Shown here: positions 25,769 to 33,812 of the stretch, one piece after another | How positions within the stretch are numbered: the first letter of the stretch is position 1 | Layout of the letters: each line of letters opens with the position of its first letter | Assembly: GCA_900766815.1 (NCBI GenBank) | Contig: CAAFWV010000099.1 | Location: 1 to 44,436, forward strand | Direction of reading: 5' to 3' | Source of the DNA: Lachnospiraceae bacterium | GTDB lineage: Bacteria > Bacillota > Clostridia > Lachnospirales > Lachnospiraceae | Length of the DNA stretch: 44,436 bases | Notes under the pieces: generated by a model | What the model was told of the DNA's origin: nothing | What the model saw: only the letters and a program-made list of their open reading frames with translations | Database searches by the model: none | Made by a program: the position numbers and the translations under genes

Positions 25769-28700
25769 ATGGCTTTTGTACACCTTCACACACATACCGA
25801 GTTCAGTCTCTTAGACGGCTCGAACAAGATAACCGAATATGTTAAGAGAGTTAAGGAACTGGGTATGAACAGCGCCGCAATCACTGACCATGGCGTTATG
25901 TACGGGGCCATCGACTTCTACAAGGAATGCGTGAAGCAGGGCATCAAGCCCATCATCGGCTGTGAGGTATACGTGGCTCCGGGCTCAAGATTCGACAAGG
26001 AATCCAATGCCAGTGAGGACAGATACAATCACCTGGTCCTGCTTGCAGAGAACGACTTGGGCTATGCTAACTTGTGCAAAATCGTGAGCCGCGGTTTTAC
26101 CGAGGGCTTCTACTATAAACCAAGAATTGACAAAGAGGTATTAAGAGAGTACCACGAGGGCATCATTGCTCTCTCTGCCTGCCTTGCCGGTGAGATACCC
26201 AATCTTATACTCAAAGGCCTCGATGCAGAGGCCAAAAGGGCAATTCTTGAATACGAAGAGATATTCGGCGAGGGCAATTTTTACCTTGAATTGCAGGACC
26301 ACGGATATAAGGAGCAGCAGACCGTCAACGCCAAGCTTCTGCACTTCGCACACGACCTTGGAATCGGGCTGGTGGTAACCAATGATGTTCACTATACCTA
26401 CGCTGAGGACGTGGAGAGCCACGATATTCTGCTGTGTATTCAGACCGGCAAGAAGGTGACGGATGAGAACAGGATGCGCTATGAGGGCGGCCAGTTCTAC
26501 GTGAAGAGCGAAGAGGAGATGCGAAGAATCTTCAAGTATGCGCCGGAGGCAGTGGATAATACCCAGGCGATTGCCGACAGGTGTAATGTGACGATTGAGT
26601 TCGGCAATACGAAGCTGCCTCACTTCGACGTGCCGGAAGGATATGATTCGTGGAGTTATCTTAATAAGCTGTGTGAGGATGGACTGAAGGAGAGGTATCC
26701 TGACTGCGATGCGACTGTAAGCGACAGGCTGAAGTATGAGCTTGATGTCATCAGGCGAATGGGCTATGTGGACTACTTCCTCATCGTGTGGGACTTCATT
26801 AATTATGCAAGGGAGAATGATATTCCGGTAGGTCCCGGTCGTGGCTCTGCTGCGGGAAGTCTGGTTTCCTACTGCCTGCATATAACCAATATTGACCCGA
26901 TTAAGTACGACCTGCTCTTTGAGAGATTCCTGAATCCGGAGCGAGTGTCGATGCCCGATATTGATATTGACTTCTGCGTCAAGAGGCGTCAGGAGGTCAT
27001 CGACTATGTATCGAATAAATACGGCAGGGAGAAGGTGGTTCAGATTGTAACCTTCGGAACCATGGCTGCCAAGGGCGTCATTAAGGATGTGGGAAGGGCG
27101 CTTGACCTGCCTTATTCCTATACTGATGCCATCTCCAAGATGATTCCGTCGGAGCTTAATATTACTCTGGACAGAGCAATGGAGCTCAATTCGGAGCTCA
27201 GGCTTAAGTATGAGCAGGATGAGGAGCTCCATAATCTTATCGATATATGCAGGAAGTTAGAGGGCCTGCCAAGGCATACCTCGATGCATGCTGCGGGAGT
27301 AGTTATCTGTCCCAAGGCAGCTGATGAGTTCGTGCCCTTATCGCGCGGCTCCGACGGCTCCATTACAACCCAGTATATAATGACGACACTCGAGGAGCTG
27401 GGTCTCCTTAAGATGGATTTCCTCGGTCTTCGTAACCTGACTGTCATCAAGGATACCGTGGATTCGATATATAAGCGGACCGGCAAGAGGATAGATGTCG
27501 ATAAGCTTGATTATGATGACAAGGCGGTGCTTGCATCCCTCGGCACCGGTCATACTGAGGGTATATTCCAGCTTGAGAGCGCCGGCATGCGTTCCTTCAT
27601 GAAGGAGCTTAAGCCGCAGTCGCTTGAGGATGTAATAGCCGGAATCTCGCTTTTCAGACCGGGTCCGATGGAATTTATTCCCAAATATATAGCGGGCAAA
27701 AACGCTGCCGACTCAGTTACCTACCCCACGAAGGAGCTTGAGCCCATACTGTCTCCTACTTACGGCTGTATCGTATACCAGGAACAGGTAATGCAGATAG
27801 TGCGCTCGCTTGCGGGCTATTCCATGGGTGAAGCTGACAACATCCGCCGTGCCATGAGCAAGAAGAAGCAGTATGTCATTGACGCGGGAAGGGAAGATTT
27901 CGTACATGGCAATAAAGAGAAAAATATTGATGGCTGTGTCAACAGACATATAGATGAGAAGGTGGCCAATGCTATCTATGATTCCATGACGGATTTCGCG
28001 AAGTATGCCTTTAACAAGTCCCATGCGGCCTGCTATGCCGTAGTTGCGTACCAGACAGCATGGCTTAAATATTATTATCCGTTGGAATTCATGGCAGCCT
28101 TAATGACTTCGGTTATTGACAATCCGGGTAAGACCTCGGAGTATATCATGGCCTGTAAGTCAATGGGGATTAAGATTCTGCCACCGGATGTAAACTCCGG
28201 AGAGGCCGATTTTGCGGTAGCAGACAATGCCATAAGGTACGCCCTGACGGCGATAAAGGGCGTCGGACGCAATGTCATCGACCATATTGCCGAGGAGAGG
28301 GAGCTGTACGGTCCTTACAGGAATCTGGAGGATTTCATTACCCGTAATATGAGCAAGGAGCTGAACAAGAGGGTGGTTGAGAGTCTGATTAAGGCCGGTG
28401 CGCTCGACGGCTTCGGTGCGACCAGAAAGCAGTGTATCAGCGTCTATGCGGATATTATGGACAAGATTCAGGGCGACCTGAAGAACAACATGCCCGGTCA
28501 GATGACGCTCTTTGATATTGTGGATGAGAGCGACAGGGCGCAGTTTGAGATTAAGATGCCCAACGTAGGCGAGTATCCCAAGGAGCTTAAGCTGTCCTTT
28601 GAGAAGAGTGTGCTTGGAATCTATGTAAGCGGTCATCCGCTTGAAGAGTATGAGGAGATGTGGCGCAAGAATATCACCAATGTGACCTCGGACCTCTACT

Positions 28701-29215
28701 ACGACGAGGAGACCGGCTCCATGCGTGTAAACGACGGCAGCAGTGTGACCCTGGGTGGTATTGTAGCCGACAGGACCATAAAGTATACCAATAATGCCAA
28801 GACCATGGCCTTCATGACCATTGAGGACCTGGCAGGAAGTATAGAATGTATCGTATTTCCCAAGGTCTACGAGAGATATGTTAATGCGATCAATCCGGAC
28901 AGCAAGGTGTTCGTAAGAGGCAGGGTCTCTGCCGAGGATGAGGCCAACGGCAAGCTCATCGTTGATACAATCACTCCCTTTGAGGAGGTCAGCCGCAGGC
29001 TCTGGCTTAGGTTCGATACCAAGGAAGCCTATGAGCTTGTAAGTGACGAGCTCAATAATATCATTCGTGAGTCCGACGGCCGCGATATCGTGGTAATCTA
29101 CATCGTAGAGGGCAAGCTCAAGAAGGAGCTTCCGCGCAGCATGACTGTCAATGGCAGCGAGCTGCTCGAAGCCCTGCGCGCCCGCTTCGGCGCCGACAAC
29201 GTGAAGCTGGTGTAA
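25769..29215 (+). CDS. dnaE: DNA polymerase III alpha subunit, DnaE type
   Basis: The 1148-residue replicative polymerase subunit starts with a PHP domain (HLHTHTEFSLLDGSN near residue 5). The palm contains PDIDIDF with catalytic Asp at D397 and D399. The fingers include FNKSHAACYAVVAYQTAW. A tandem HhH segment (AIKGVGRNVIDHIAEE) and an OB fold (VTLGGIVADRTIKY) come near the C-terminus. Length and order match DnaE1; it lacks the exonuclease insert of PolC. Firmicutes commonly carry PolC elsewhere. AAGGAG precedes the start. About 1 kb of repeats follows with no gene. Confidence 0.96.
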   Translation: MAFVHLHTHTEFSLLDGSNKITEYVKRVKELGMNSAAITDHGVMYGAIDFYKECVKQGIKPIIGCEVYVAPGSRFDKESNASEDRYNHLVLLAENDLGYANLCKIVSRGFTEGFYYKPRIDKEVLREYHEGIIALSACLAGEIPNLILKGLDAEAKRAILEYEEIFGEGNFYLELQDHGYKEQQTVNAKLLHFAHDLGIGLVVTNDVHYTYAEDVESHDILLCIQTGKKVTDENRMRYEGGQFYVKSEEEMRRIFKYAPEAVDNTQAIADRCNVTIEFGNTKLPHFDVPEGYDSWSYLNKLCEDGLKERYPDCDATVSDRLKYELDVIRRMGYVDYFLIVWDFINYARENDIPVGPGRGSAAGSLVSYCLHITNIDPIKYDLLFERFLNPERVSMPDIDIDFCVKRRQEVIDYVSNKYGREKVVQIVTFGTMAAKGVIKDVGRALDLPYSYTDAISKMIPSELNITLDRAMELNSELRLKYEQDEELHNLIDICRKLEGLPRHTSMHAAGVVICPKAADEFVPLSRGSDGSITTQYIMTTLEELGLLKMDFLGLRNLTVIKDTVDSIYKRTGKRIDVDKLDYDDKAVLASLGTGHTEGIFQLESAGMRSFMKELKPQSLEDVIAGISLFRPGPMEFIPKYIAGKNAADSVTYPTKELEPILSPTYGCIVYQEQVMQIVRSLAGYSMGEADNIRRAMSKKKQYVIDAGREDFVHGNKEKNIDGCVNRHIDEKVANAIYDSMTDFAKYAFNKSHAACYAVVAYQTAWLKYYYPLEFMAALMTSVIDNPGKTSEYIMACKSMGIKILPPDVNSGEADFAVADNAIRYALTAIKGVGRNVIDHIAEERELYGPYRNLEDFITRNMSKELNKRVVESLIKAGALDGFGATRKQCISVYADIMDKIQGDLKNNMPGQMTLFDIVDESDRAQFEIKMPNVGEYPKELKLSFEKSVLGIYVSGHPLEEYEEMWRKNITNVTSDLYYDEETGSMRVNDGSSVTLGGIVADRTIKYTNNAKTMAFMTIEDLAGSIECIVFPKVYERYVNAINPDSKVFVRGRVSAEDEANGKLIVDTITPFEEVSRRLWLRFDTKEAYELVSDELNNIIRESDGRDIVVIYIVEGKLKKELPRSMTVNGSELLEALRARFGADNVKLV

Positions 29216-29229
29216 GAATTATTCTTTTG

Positions 29230-29640
29230 CCTGCTTGCGCGGGGATAGGCTGCGAGGGCGAGCGGGTAGAATCGCGGGAAATTAAATTGAGGTTGACTTG
29301 CGCGGGAGTATGCTACGAGAGAGTATAGGTAGCATCGCGGGAAATTAATTGAAATACATCGGGATTGGAAGAAATTGTTGAGTTCCGATGTATTTTGTTT
29401 GTTTTTGCCTGCTTGCGCGGGAGTATGCTGCGAGGGAATGTAGGTATATTCGCGGGAAATTAATTGGAATACATCGGGATTGGAAGAAATTGTTGAGTTC
29501 CGATGTATTTTGTTTGTTTTTACCTGCTTGCGCGGAGATATGCTACGAAGGGATGTAGGTATATTCGCGGGAAATTAATTGGAATACATCGGGATTGGGA
29601 GAAAACTTGGATTTCCGATGTATTTCTATATGGAGCTTTT
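29230..29640. repeat. 115-bp tandem repeats, three units plus a leading half unit
   Basis: The motif CTTGCGCGG recurs at 29234, 29297, 29412 and 29527. The last three copies are exactly 115 bp apart. Each full unit has a GC-rich half (GCGCGGG to CGCGGGAAATTAATT), which in the unit starting at 29297 encloses an ATGCTAC/GTAGCAT hairpin. Its AT-rich half holds one 40-bp ATACATCGG element and a T-rich tail. The first unit (29230-29293) has only the GC-rich half. No protein frame spans this. Confidence 0.85.
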
Positions 29641-29925
29641 TGGCGATACATCGGAAATAGCCTGTATTGGCCCATCCCGATGTATATTTTATTAAGATTT
29701 GGGTCTCCGTACATCGGGATGGGAATTGAAATCTTAATCCCGATGTATCGCCTATTGAAACTAGAGTAATAATACATCGGAAAGGCCCTAAACCGTGTAT
29801 TTCCGATGTATGTTACAAAAACTATACATTCCAGATACATCGGGATTCAACAAGAATACCAGATTCCGATGTATCCAAAAAAAGAATACATCGGAATTCC
29901 GTAAAAGCAGGCAATCCCGATGTAT
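29354..29925. repeat. Array of eight 40-bp inverted-repeat elements
   Basis: Each copy begins ATACATCGG (GTACATCGG in the fifth), ends CCGATGTAT and is exactly 40 bp long. Positions: 29354-29393, 29469-29508, 29584-29623, 29646-29685, 29709-29748, 29772-29811, 29835-29874, 29886-29925. The central 22 bp differ between copies, except that the first two are alike. The first three sit in the 115-bp units and are followed by T-rich DNA, so they look like terminators for dnaE. The last five are spaced 49-63 bp apart with no such units. The 300 bp after the array hold no gene, only the pfkA leader. Confidence 0.85.
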
Positions 29926-30074
29926 CTCCCCCTCCAAATCTATCAGATTAAGCAACCCGCGTTGCCACATACATCAAACTCCAAGCAAATCTCCGCGCAA
30001 ATCATAGTGAAATACATCAAAACTCCAAAAGTATAGAAAAAGCGACAATTATCGAAACTCAAAAAGCATAGATA

Positions 30075-30103
30075 TTGCCAAGAGTTGAGATATTGATTAC
30101 AAT
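30075..30103 (+). promoter_or_regulatory. Predicted sigma-A promoter of pfkA
   Basis: TTGCCA (30075-30080), a 17-bp spacer and TACAAT (30098-30103). Transcription would begin close to 30110, right where the 33-bp repeats start. Confidence 0.6.
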
Positions 30104-30110
30104 AATAACG

Positions 30111-30205
30111 ACCGAGATTGTGCGTATCATGCCGGCCGGGGTGACCGAGATTGTGCGTATCATATCGGCCAAGGTGACCGAGATTATAGATATCAGGACG
30201 GTTAG
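30111..30205 (+). repeat. 33-bp direct repeats in the pfkA leader
   Basis: Units at 30111-30143 and 30144-30176 share 29 of 33 bases and start ACCGAGATTGTGCGTATCAT. A third, diverged unit spans 30177-30205. The stretch would form almost all of the 5' untranslated leader. Confidence 0.8.
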
Positions 30206-30217
30206 ATGGAGAATATT

Positions 30218-31213
30218 ATGGGAAAAGAGATTAAGAAGATTGGTGTGCTTACAAGCGGTGGTGATGCACCGGGAATGAATGCTGCGATAAGAGCTGTTGT
30301 ACGTAAGGCAATAGCGAATGGCGTCGAGGTTGTCGGCGTTAAGAAGGGATACATGGGGCTGCTTAATAATGAAATAGTTCCGATGGATGCCCACAGTGTT
30401 TCGGATATAATTCAGAGAGGCGGTACAATCCTTGGTACAGCCAGATGTAAGGAATTCACTACAGAGGAAGGTCAGGCTCAGGGAGCGGAGATCTGCAGAC
30501 AGAATGGAATTGATGGTATGGTTGTCATCGGTGGAGACGGATCATACAGAGGAGCACAGGCTCTGAGCAAGCATGGAATCAATACAATCGGTCTTCCCGG
30601 TACAATAGACCTTGATATTTCATGTACTGATTATACAATCGGCTTCGATACTGCGATAAATACTGCAATGGAAGCTATTGATAAGGTTAGAGATACATCT
30701 TCTTCTCATGAGAGATGCAGTATCATAGAGGTTATGGGAAGAAATGCCGGATATATTGCGCTTTGGTGTGGTGTTGCCAACGGTGCTGAGGACATCCTTC
30801 TCCCGGAGAAATATGACTTCAACGAGCAGAAGATAATCAACAATATCATTGCCAACCGTAAGAGAGGCAAGACTCACCACCTTATTGTTAATGCTGAGGG
30901 CATCGGTCACTCTACATCAATGGCAAGAAGAATTGAGGCGGCTACAGGAATTGAGACCAGAGCTACTATCCTAGGTTACATGCAACGTGGTGGTAACCCA
31001 ACCTGCCGCGACAGATATTTTGCTTCGATCATGGGAGCTCTTGCAGCAGACATTCTCTGTGAAGGCAAGACCAACAGGGTAATTGCGTACAAGAATGGAG
31101 AGTTTGTGGACTATGATATTGATGAGGCACTTGCTATGCAGAAGTCCATTTCCGATTATGAGTATGATGTAAGCCTTGCGCTTTCCAGATCAAGAATGGA
31201 CATCGGCAAATAA
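30218..31213 (+). CDS. pfkA: ATP-dependent 6-phosphofructokinase
   Basis: I prefer ATG 30218, with TGGAG upstream, over ATG 30206. The 331-residue protein phosphorylates fructose 6-phosphate, the key step of glycolysis. It has TSGGDAPGMNAAIRAVV and GGDGSYRGA. Gly in GGDGS and in PGTID marks ATP rather than pyrophosphate use. The catalytic Asp is in TIDLD, where the usual motif is TIDND; the Asn to Leu change may be typical of this lineage. The MGRNAGYIAL segment that contacts substrate is normal. Its leader is repeated DNA with its own promoter. Confidence 0.93.
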   Translation: MGKEIKKIGVLTSGGDAPGMNAAIRAVVRKAIANGVEVVGVKKGYMGLLNNEIVPMDAHSVSDIIQRGGTILGTARCKEFTTEEGQAQGAEICRQNGIDGMVVIGGDGSYRGAQALSKHGINTIGLPGTIDLDISCTDYTIGFDTAINTAMEAIDKVRDTSSSHERCSIIEVMGRNAGYIALWCGVANGAEDILLPEKYDFNEQKIINNIIANRKRGKTHHLIVNAEGIGHSTSMARRIEAATGIETRATILGYMQRGGNPTCRDRYFASIMGALAADILCEGKTNRVIAYKNGEFVDYDIDEALAMQKSISDYEYDVSLALSRSRMDIGK

Positions 31214-31283
31214 TCAGGAATTTGTTTAAAAATTGCTCAAACTCACACTTCTGCTTGTCAGAATGCAGTTTTAGAGGTTGAAT

Positions 31284-32225
31284 ATGTTGACTAATGCTAA
31301 GATTAAAGAAATACATAAGCTGACAGAGAAGAGTAAGGCTCGCCGAGAGGCGGGCCTCTTTGTCATAGAAGGACCTCGAATGTTCGTCGAAACACCGCTC
31401 GAATGGATTGAAGAAATCTATGTCACACAGGAGTTTCTCGACAACGCAGATTCAACCCTGCCGATTCCGGGCAAGGAGTCAATGCCGAGCGGCGACACGC
31501 ATCCGAGCGGCGACACGCATCCCGGCGCAGACTTTAGAGAAGCACCAACTCCCGGCACAACAGCGCCTAATAGCGCTATGATAGGTGATACTGCGTCCAA
31601 CAGCACATCCATTCGTGCCTCGGAGATGATAACATGGATGAACCATGAGATAATCACCGAAGAACAGATGAAGAAGCTTACCGACACGGTCACTCCCCAA
31701 GGCATACTCTGCATCGTCAGACAGCCGTCATACACGCTCGACGACATCCTCAGCCACCCGGGTCACAGACTCATAATGATTCTTGAGGACATCCAGGACC
31801 CCGGCAACCTGGGTACGATATTCCGCACCGCAGAGGGCGCCGGCGCATCCGGCATAATCATGACGAAGGGCTGCGTCGACCTCTTCAACCCCAAGGTCGT
31901 CCGCTCCACCATGGGCTCCATCTACAGGGTGCCCTTCTTCGTAACTGACGATATTGAGGGCACAATTAATTCTGTAAAAAACGCTCAGATTGAGGTTTTC
32001 GCTGCCCATCTTAAGGGTGAGCACTTCTATGATGAGATAGCATATAAGGATGCAGCCTTCCTAATCGGAAATGAAGGCAACGGCCTTAAGAATTCCACAG
32101 CGGCTCTTGCCGACACATATATCAAAATCCCAATGGCAGGTAAGCTTGAGAGCCTCAACGCCTCCATGGCTGCAGGAATTCTTATGTATGAGCACAACCG
32201 TCAGATGAGAGCGGGAACTGAATAA
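31284..32225 (+). CDS. TrmH/SpoU family RNA 2'-O-methyltransferase with a low-complexity insert
   Basis: I start at ATG 31284, with AGAGG upstream. The 313-residue protein has an N-terminal substrate-binding region (residues ~1-45) and a C-terminal SPOUT domain. Signature motifs are ILEDIQDPGNLGTIFRTAEG, LIGNEGNGL and IPMAGKLESLNASMAAGI, the three SpoU motifs with the trefoil knot. A 23S rRNA target is likely. Between them, about residues 55-118, sits a Pro/Ser/Thr/Gly-rich stretch absent from ordinary family members, including an exact 18-bp duplication at 31485-31520 (PSGDTH twice). It looks like a disordered loop added to the hinge. Confidence 0.88.
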   Translation: MLTNAKIKEIHKLTEKSKARREAGLFVIEGPRMFVETPLEWIEEIYVTQEFLDNADSTLPIPGKESMPSGDTHPSGDTHPGADFREAPTPGTTAPNSAMIGDTASNSTSIRASEMITWMNHEIITEEQMKKLTDTVTPQGILCIVRQPSYTLDDILSHPGHRLIMILEDIQDPGNLGTIFRTAEGAGASGIIMTKGCVDLFNPKVVRSTMGSIYRVPFFVTDDIEGTINSVKNAQIEVFAAHLKGEHFYDEIAYKDAAFLIGNEGNGLKNSTAALADTYIKIPMAGKLESLNASMAAGILMYEHNRQMRAGTE

Positions 32226-32303
32226 CTAAGTAACGTAGGACTGTGCGGAACCATACGAAAAAGAATAGAGTAAAGAATTAGTTGGTTTCCAAAATATACA
32301 AAT

Positions 32304-32332
32304 TTGACAAGATTAACATAATTTGTTAAGAT
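32304..32332 (+). promoter_or_regulatory. Predicted sigma-A promoter of the SleB-type hydrolase gene
   Basis: TTGACA (32304-32309), a 17-bp spacer and TAAGAT (32327-32332). It leaves a short leader of about 30 nt before ATG 32369. Confidence 0.65.
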
Positions 32333-32368
32333 TGCTTAATAATTCAGATTTTGTTTGATGGAGAGAGT

Positions 32369-33472
32369 ATGAATTCCGCAAAAAGAAGGATTCTACGGGG
32401 TCTTGGCAGGATATTTATGGGGGCTGCCATTATCACTGTAGCTAAGTCGAGCAGCATACAGGCTGCTTCCAATCATTCTCTGGCTGAGTTCAATGCGGGT
32501 GCAGCAACGGTGCTTGACTGCATGGACAGAGAGGTGGATGCGGCAGCGCTTCACCAGCCATCCAAACAGAGTACGGATGACGGAGACGGGGAGTCAGACG
32601 ACCCGGATGCCGCGATGTCCAATCTCGTGATGGCTAATGTTCACAATTCTCTTAATGTAAGAGAGGAGCCCAATGAGGACTCTGCGAAGGTCGGATATAT
32701 GTATGCCGACTGTGGTGGAGAGATTCTCGAGAAAAAGGGAGATTGGACTAAAATTAAATCAGGTAATCTGGTAGGCTGGTGCAGCAATGAGTACCTGCTT
32801 ATGGGAGAGGAAGCCGAGGAACTGGCTTCCAGTGTAGGAATAACCCTTGCAACGGTCAAAGCTGATGCTCTGAGGGTCCGCAAGGAGCCGTCGGAGGATG
32901 CAGGTATCTGGGGACTGGTGGCAAAGGGAGATTCCATAGAAGCTATTGTGGATGATTCCAATGAAGAATGGGTAGCCATAGACTTCGAGGGTGAAGAGGG
33001 CTACATCTCTGCGGAATTCGTTGACATTAATTTCTCTGTGGACAGCGGAGAGACCATTGAGGAAATCAAGGAGAGGGAGCGCAAGGAGAAGGAAGAAAAG
33101 GCGAAGCTTATCGCTAACTTAGGTCCTGTGGCAGTCGGTGCTACGGATGAGCAACTCTTAGCTTCACTTGTATATTGCGAATCCGGTAATCAGACATATG
33201 AAGGAATGCTTGCGGTTGCGAGCGTTGTTATGAACAGAGTAAGATCTGCTGCATATCCCAATACAATATCCGGTGTAATCTATGCTTCGGGTCAGTTTAC
33301 CCCGGCGCTTAACGGCAAGGTGGCAGCCCAGCTTAGCATAGGTGTTCCGCAGCCGTGTCTGCAGGCAGCTAAGGAAGCAATATCCGGTAAGACCAATATC
33401 GGAACGGCTACGCACTTCAGAAGATGGACGGGTCAGGAGGGAATCGTTATCGGAGCCCATGTCTTCTATTAA
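32369..33472 (+). CDS. SH3-domain cell-wall hydrolase of the SleB/CwlJ type
   Basis: I start at ATG 32369 after GGAGAG. The 367-residue protein has a signal peptide (about residues 1-34, ending near SSIQAAS). Two bacterial SH3 domains lie at about 85-145 and 158-220 (NSLNVREEPNEDSAKVGYMY and DALRVRKEPSEDAGIWG). After a charged Lys/Glu linker comes a Hydrolase_2 (SleB C-terminal) domain from about 250, with catalytic Glu in VYCESGNQTYEG and the usual ASVVMNRV. It should cut glycan strands outside the membrane. In vegetative cells such proteins act in wall turnover; a germination role cannot be excluded. Confidence 0.85.
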   Translation: MNSAKRRILRGLGRIFMGAAIITVAKSSSIQAASNHSLAEFNAGAATVLDCMDREVDAAALHQPSKQSTDDGDGESDDPDAAMSNLVMANVHNSLNVREEPNEDSAKVGYMYADCGGEILEKKGDWTKIKSGNLVGWCSNEYLLMGEEAEELASSVGITLATVKADALRVRKEPSEDAGIWGLVAKGDSIEAIVDDSNEEWVAIDFEGEEGYISAEFVDINFSVDSGETIEEIKERERKEKEEKAKLIANLGPVAVGATDEQLLASLVYCESGNQTYEGMLAVASVVMNRVRSAAYPNTISGVIYASGQFTPALNGKVAAQLSIGVPQPCLQAAKEAISGKTNIGTATHFRRWTGQEGIVIGAHVFY

Positions 33473-33648
33473 TCAGTGTGTGATTCACCAAAGAAGGTCA
33501 CGTGGTATACTACACATCATGAACGTGAAGCAAACACATCACCGGACATATCACCTGTCACATCACTAGTCACATCTACAGACATGTCGACAGGTAAATC
33601 AACAGCACATCAAAATTCTTGAGAAAAAGTGCATAATATAGTAATATC
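33473..33648. other. Gene-free spacer with repeated CACATC motifs
   Basis: No convincing gene is seen. CACATC recurs at least five times between about 33513 and 33610. A weak promoter-like TTGAGA (33619-33624) and TAATAT (33642-33647) pair lies 17 bp apart, directly before the terminator, so its use is doubtful. With the terminator and argF leader, 33473-33812 is a 340-bp gap with no gene. Confidence 0.5.
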
Positions 33649-33676
33649 AAAGGGTGAGCAGGTCTCACCCTTTTTT
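33649..33676 (+). terminator. Rho-independent terminator between the SleB-type gene and argF
   Basis: GGGTGAG pairs with CTCACCC (5-nt loop CAGGT), extended by AAA/TTT, and six T follow. The argF leader (33677-33812) shows no clear promoter to me. Confidence 0.85.
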
Positions 33677-33812
33677 GATTACGGGAAACATCAATAATGA
33701 TGACCTGATAATGCGTAAGAACAGCATTTGGAAGGAAAAGTGCTGTAGAGACTAATCTTACAGAAGAACAGAAAAACATATTAACATATAGAGGATACGA
33801 ACGGAGGGAGAT

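Noticed and set aside
26141..27232. 363-codon minus-strand frame opposite dnaE
   Set aside because: It lies fully inside the conserved dnaE coding region and shows no recognisable domain.
29520..29840. Minus-strand 106-codon frame rich in IPMY and YIG motifs
   Set aside because: The peptide pattern comes from reading the palindromic 40-bp elements. It has no ribosome binding site and no family look.
29354..29925. Possible CRISPR array
   Set aside because: The repeats are inverted pairs of 9-bp arms, not direct repeats of 25-40 bp, the centres lie inside the hairpin, and no cas gene is present.
30075..30278. Small frame with an 11-residue repeat (TEIVRI) before pfkA
   Set aside because: It begins inside the predicted -35 box, has no ribosome binding site and runs into pfkA in another frame.
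33619..33647. TTGAGA-17-TAATAT promoter for argF
   Set aside because: The start of transcription would fall inside the terminator stem of the upstream gene, so a working promoter here is unlikely.
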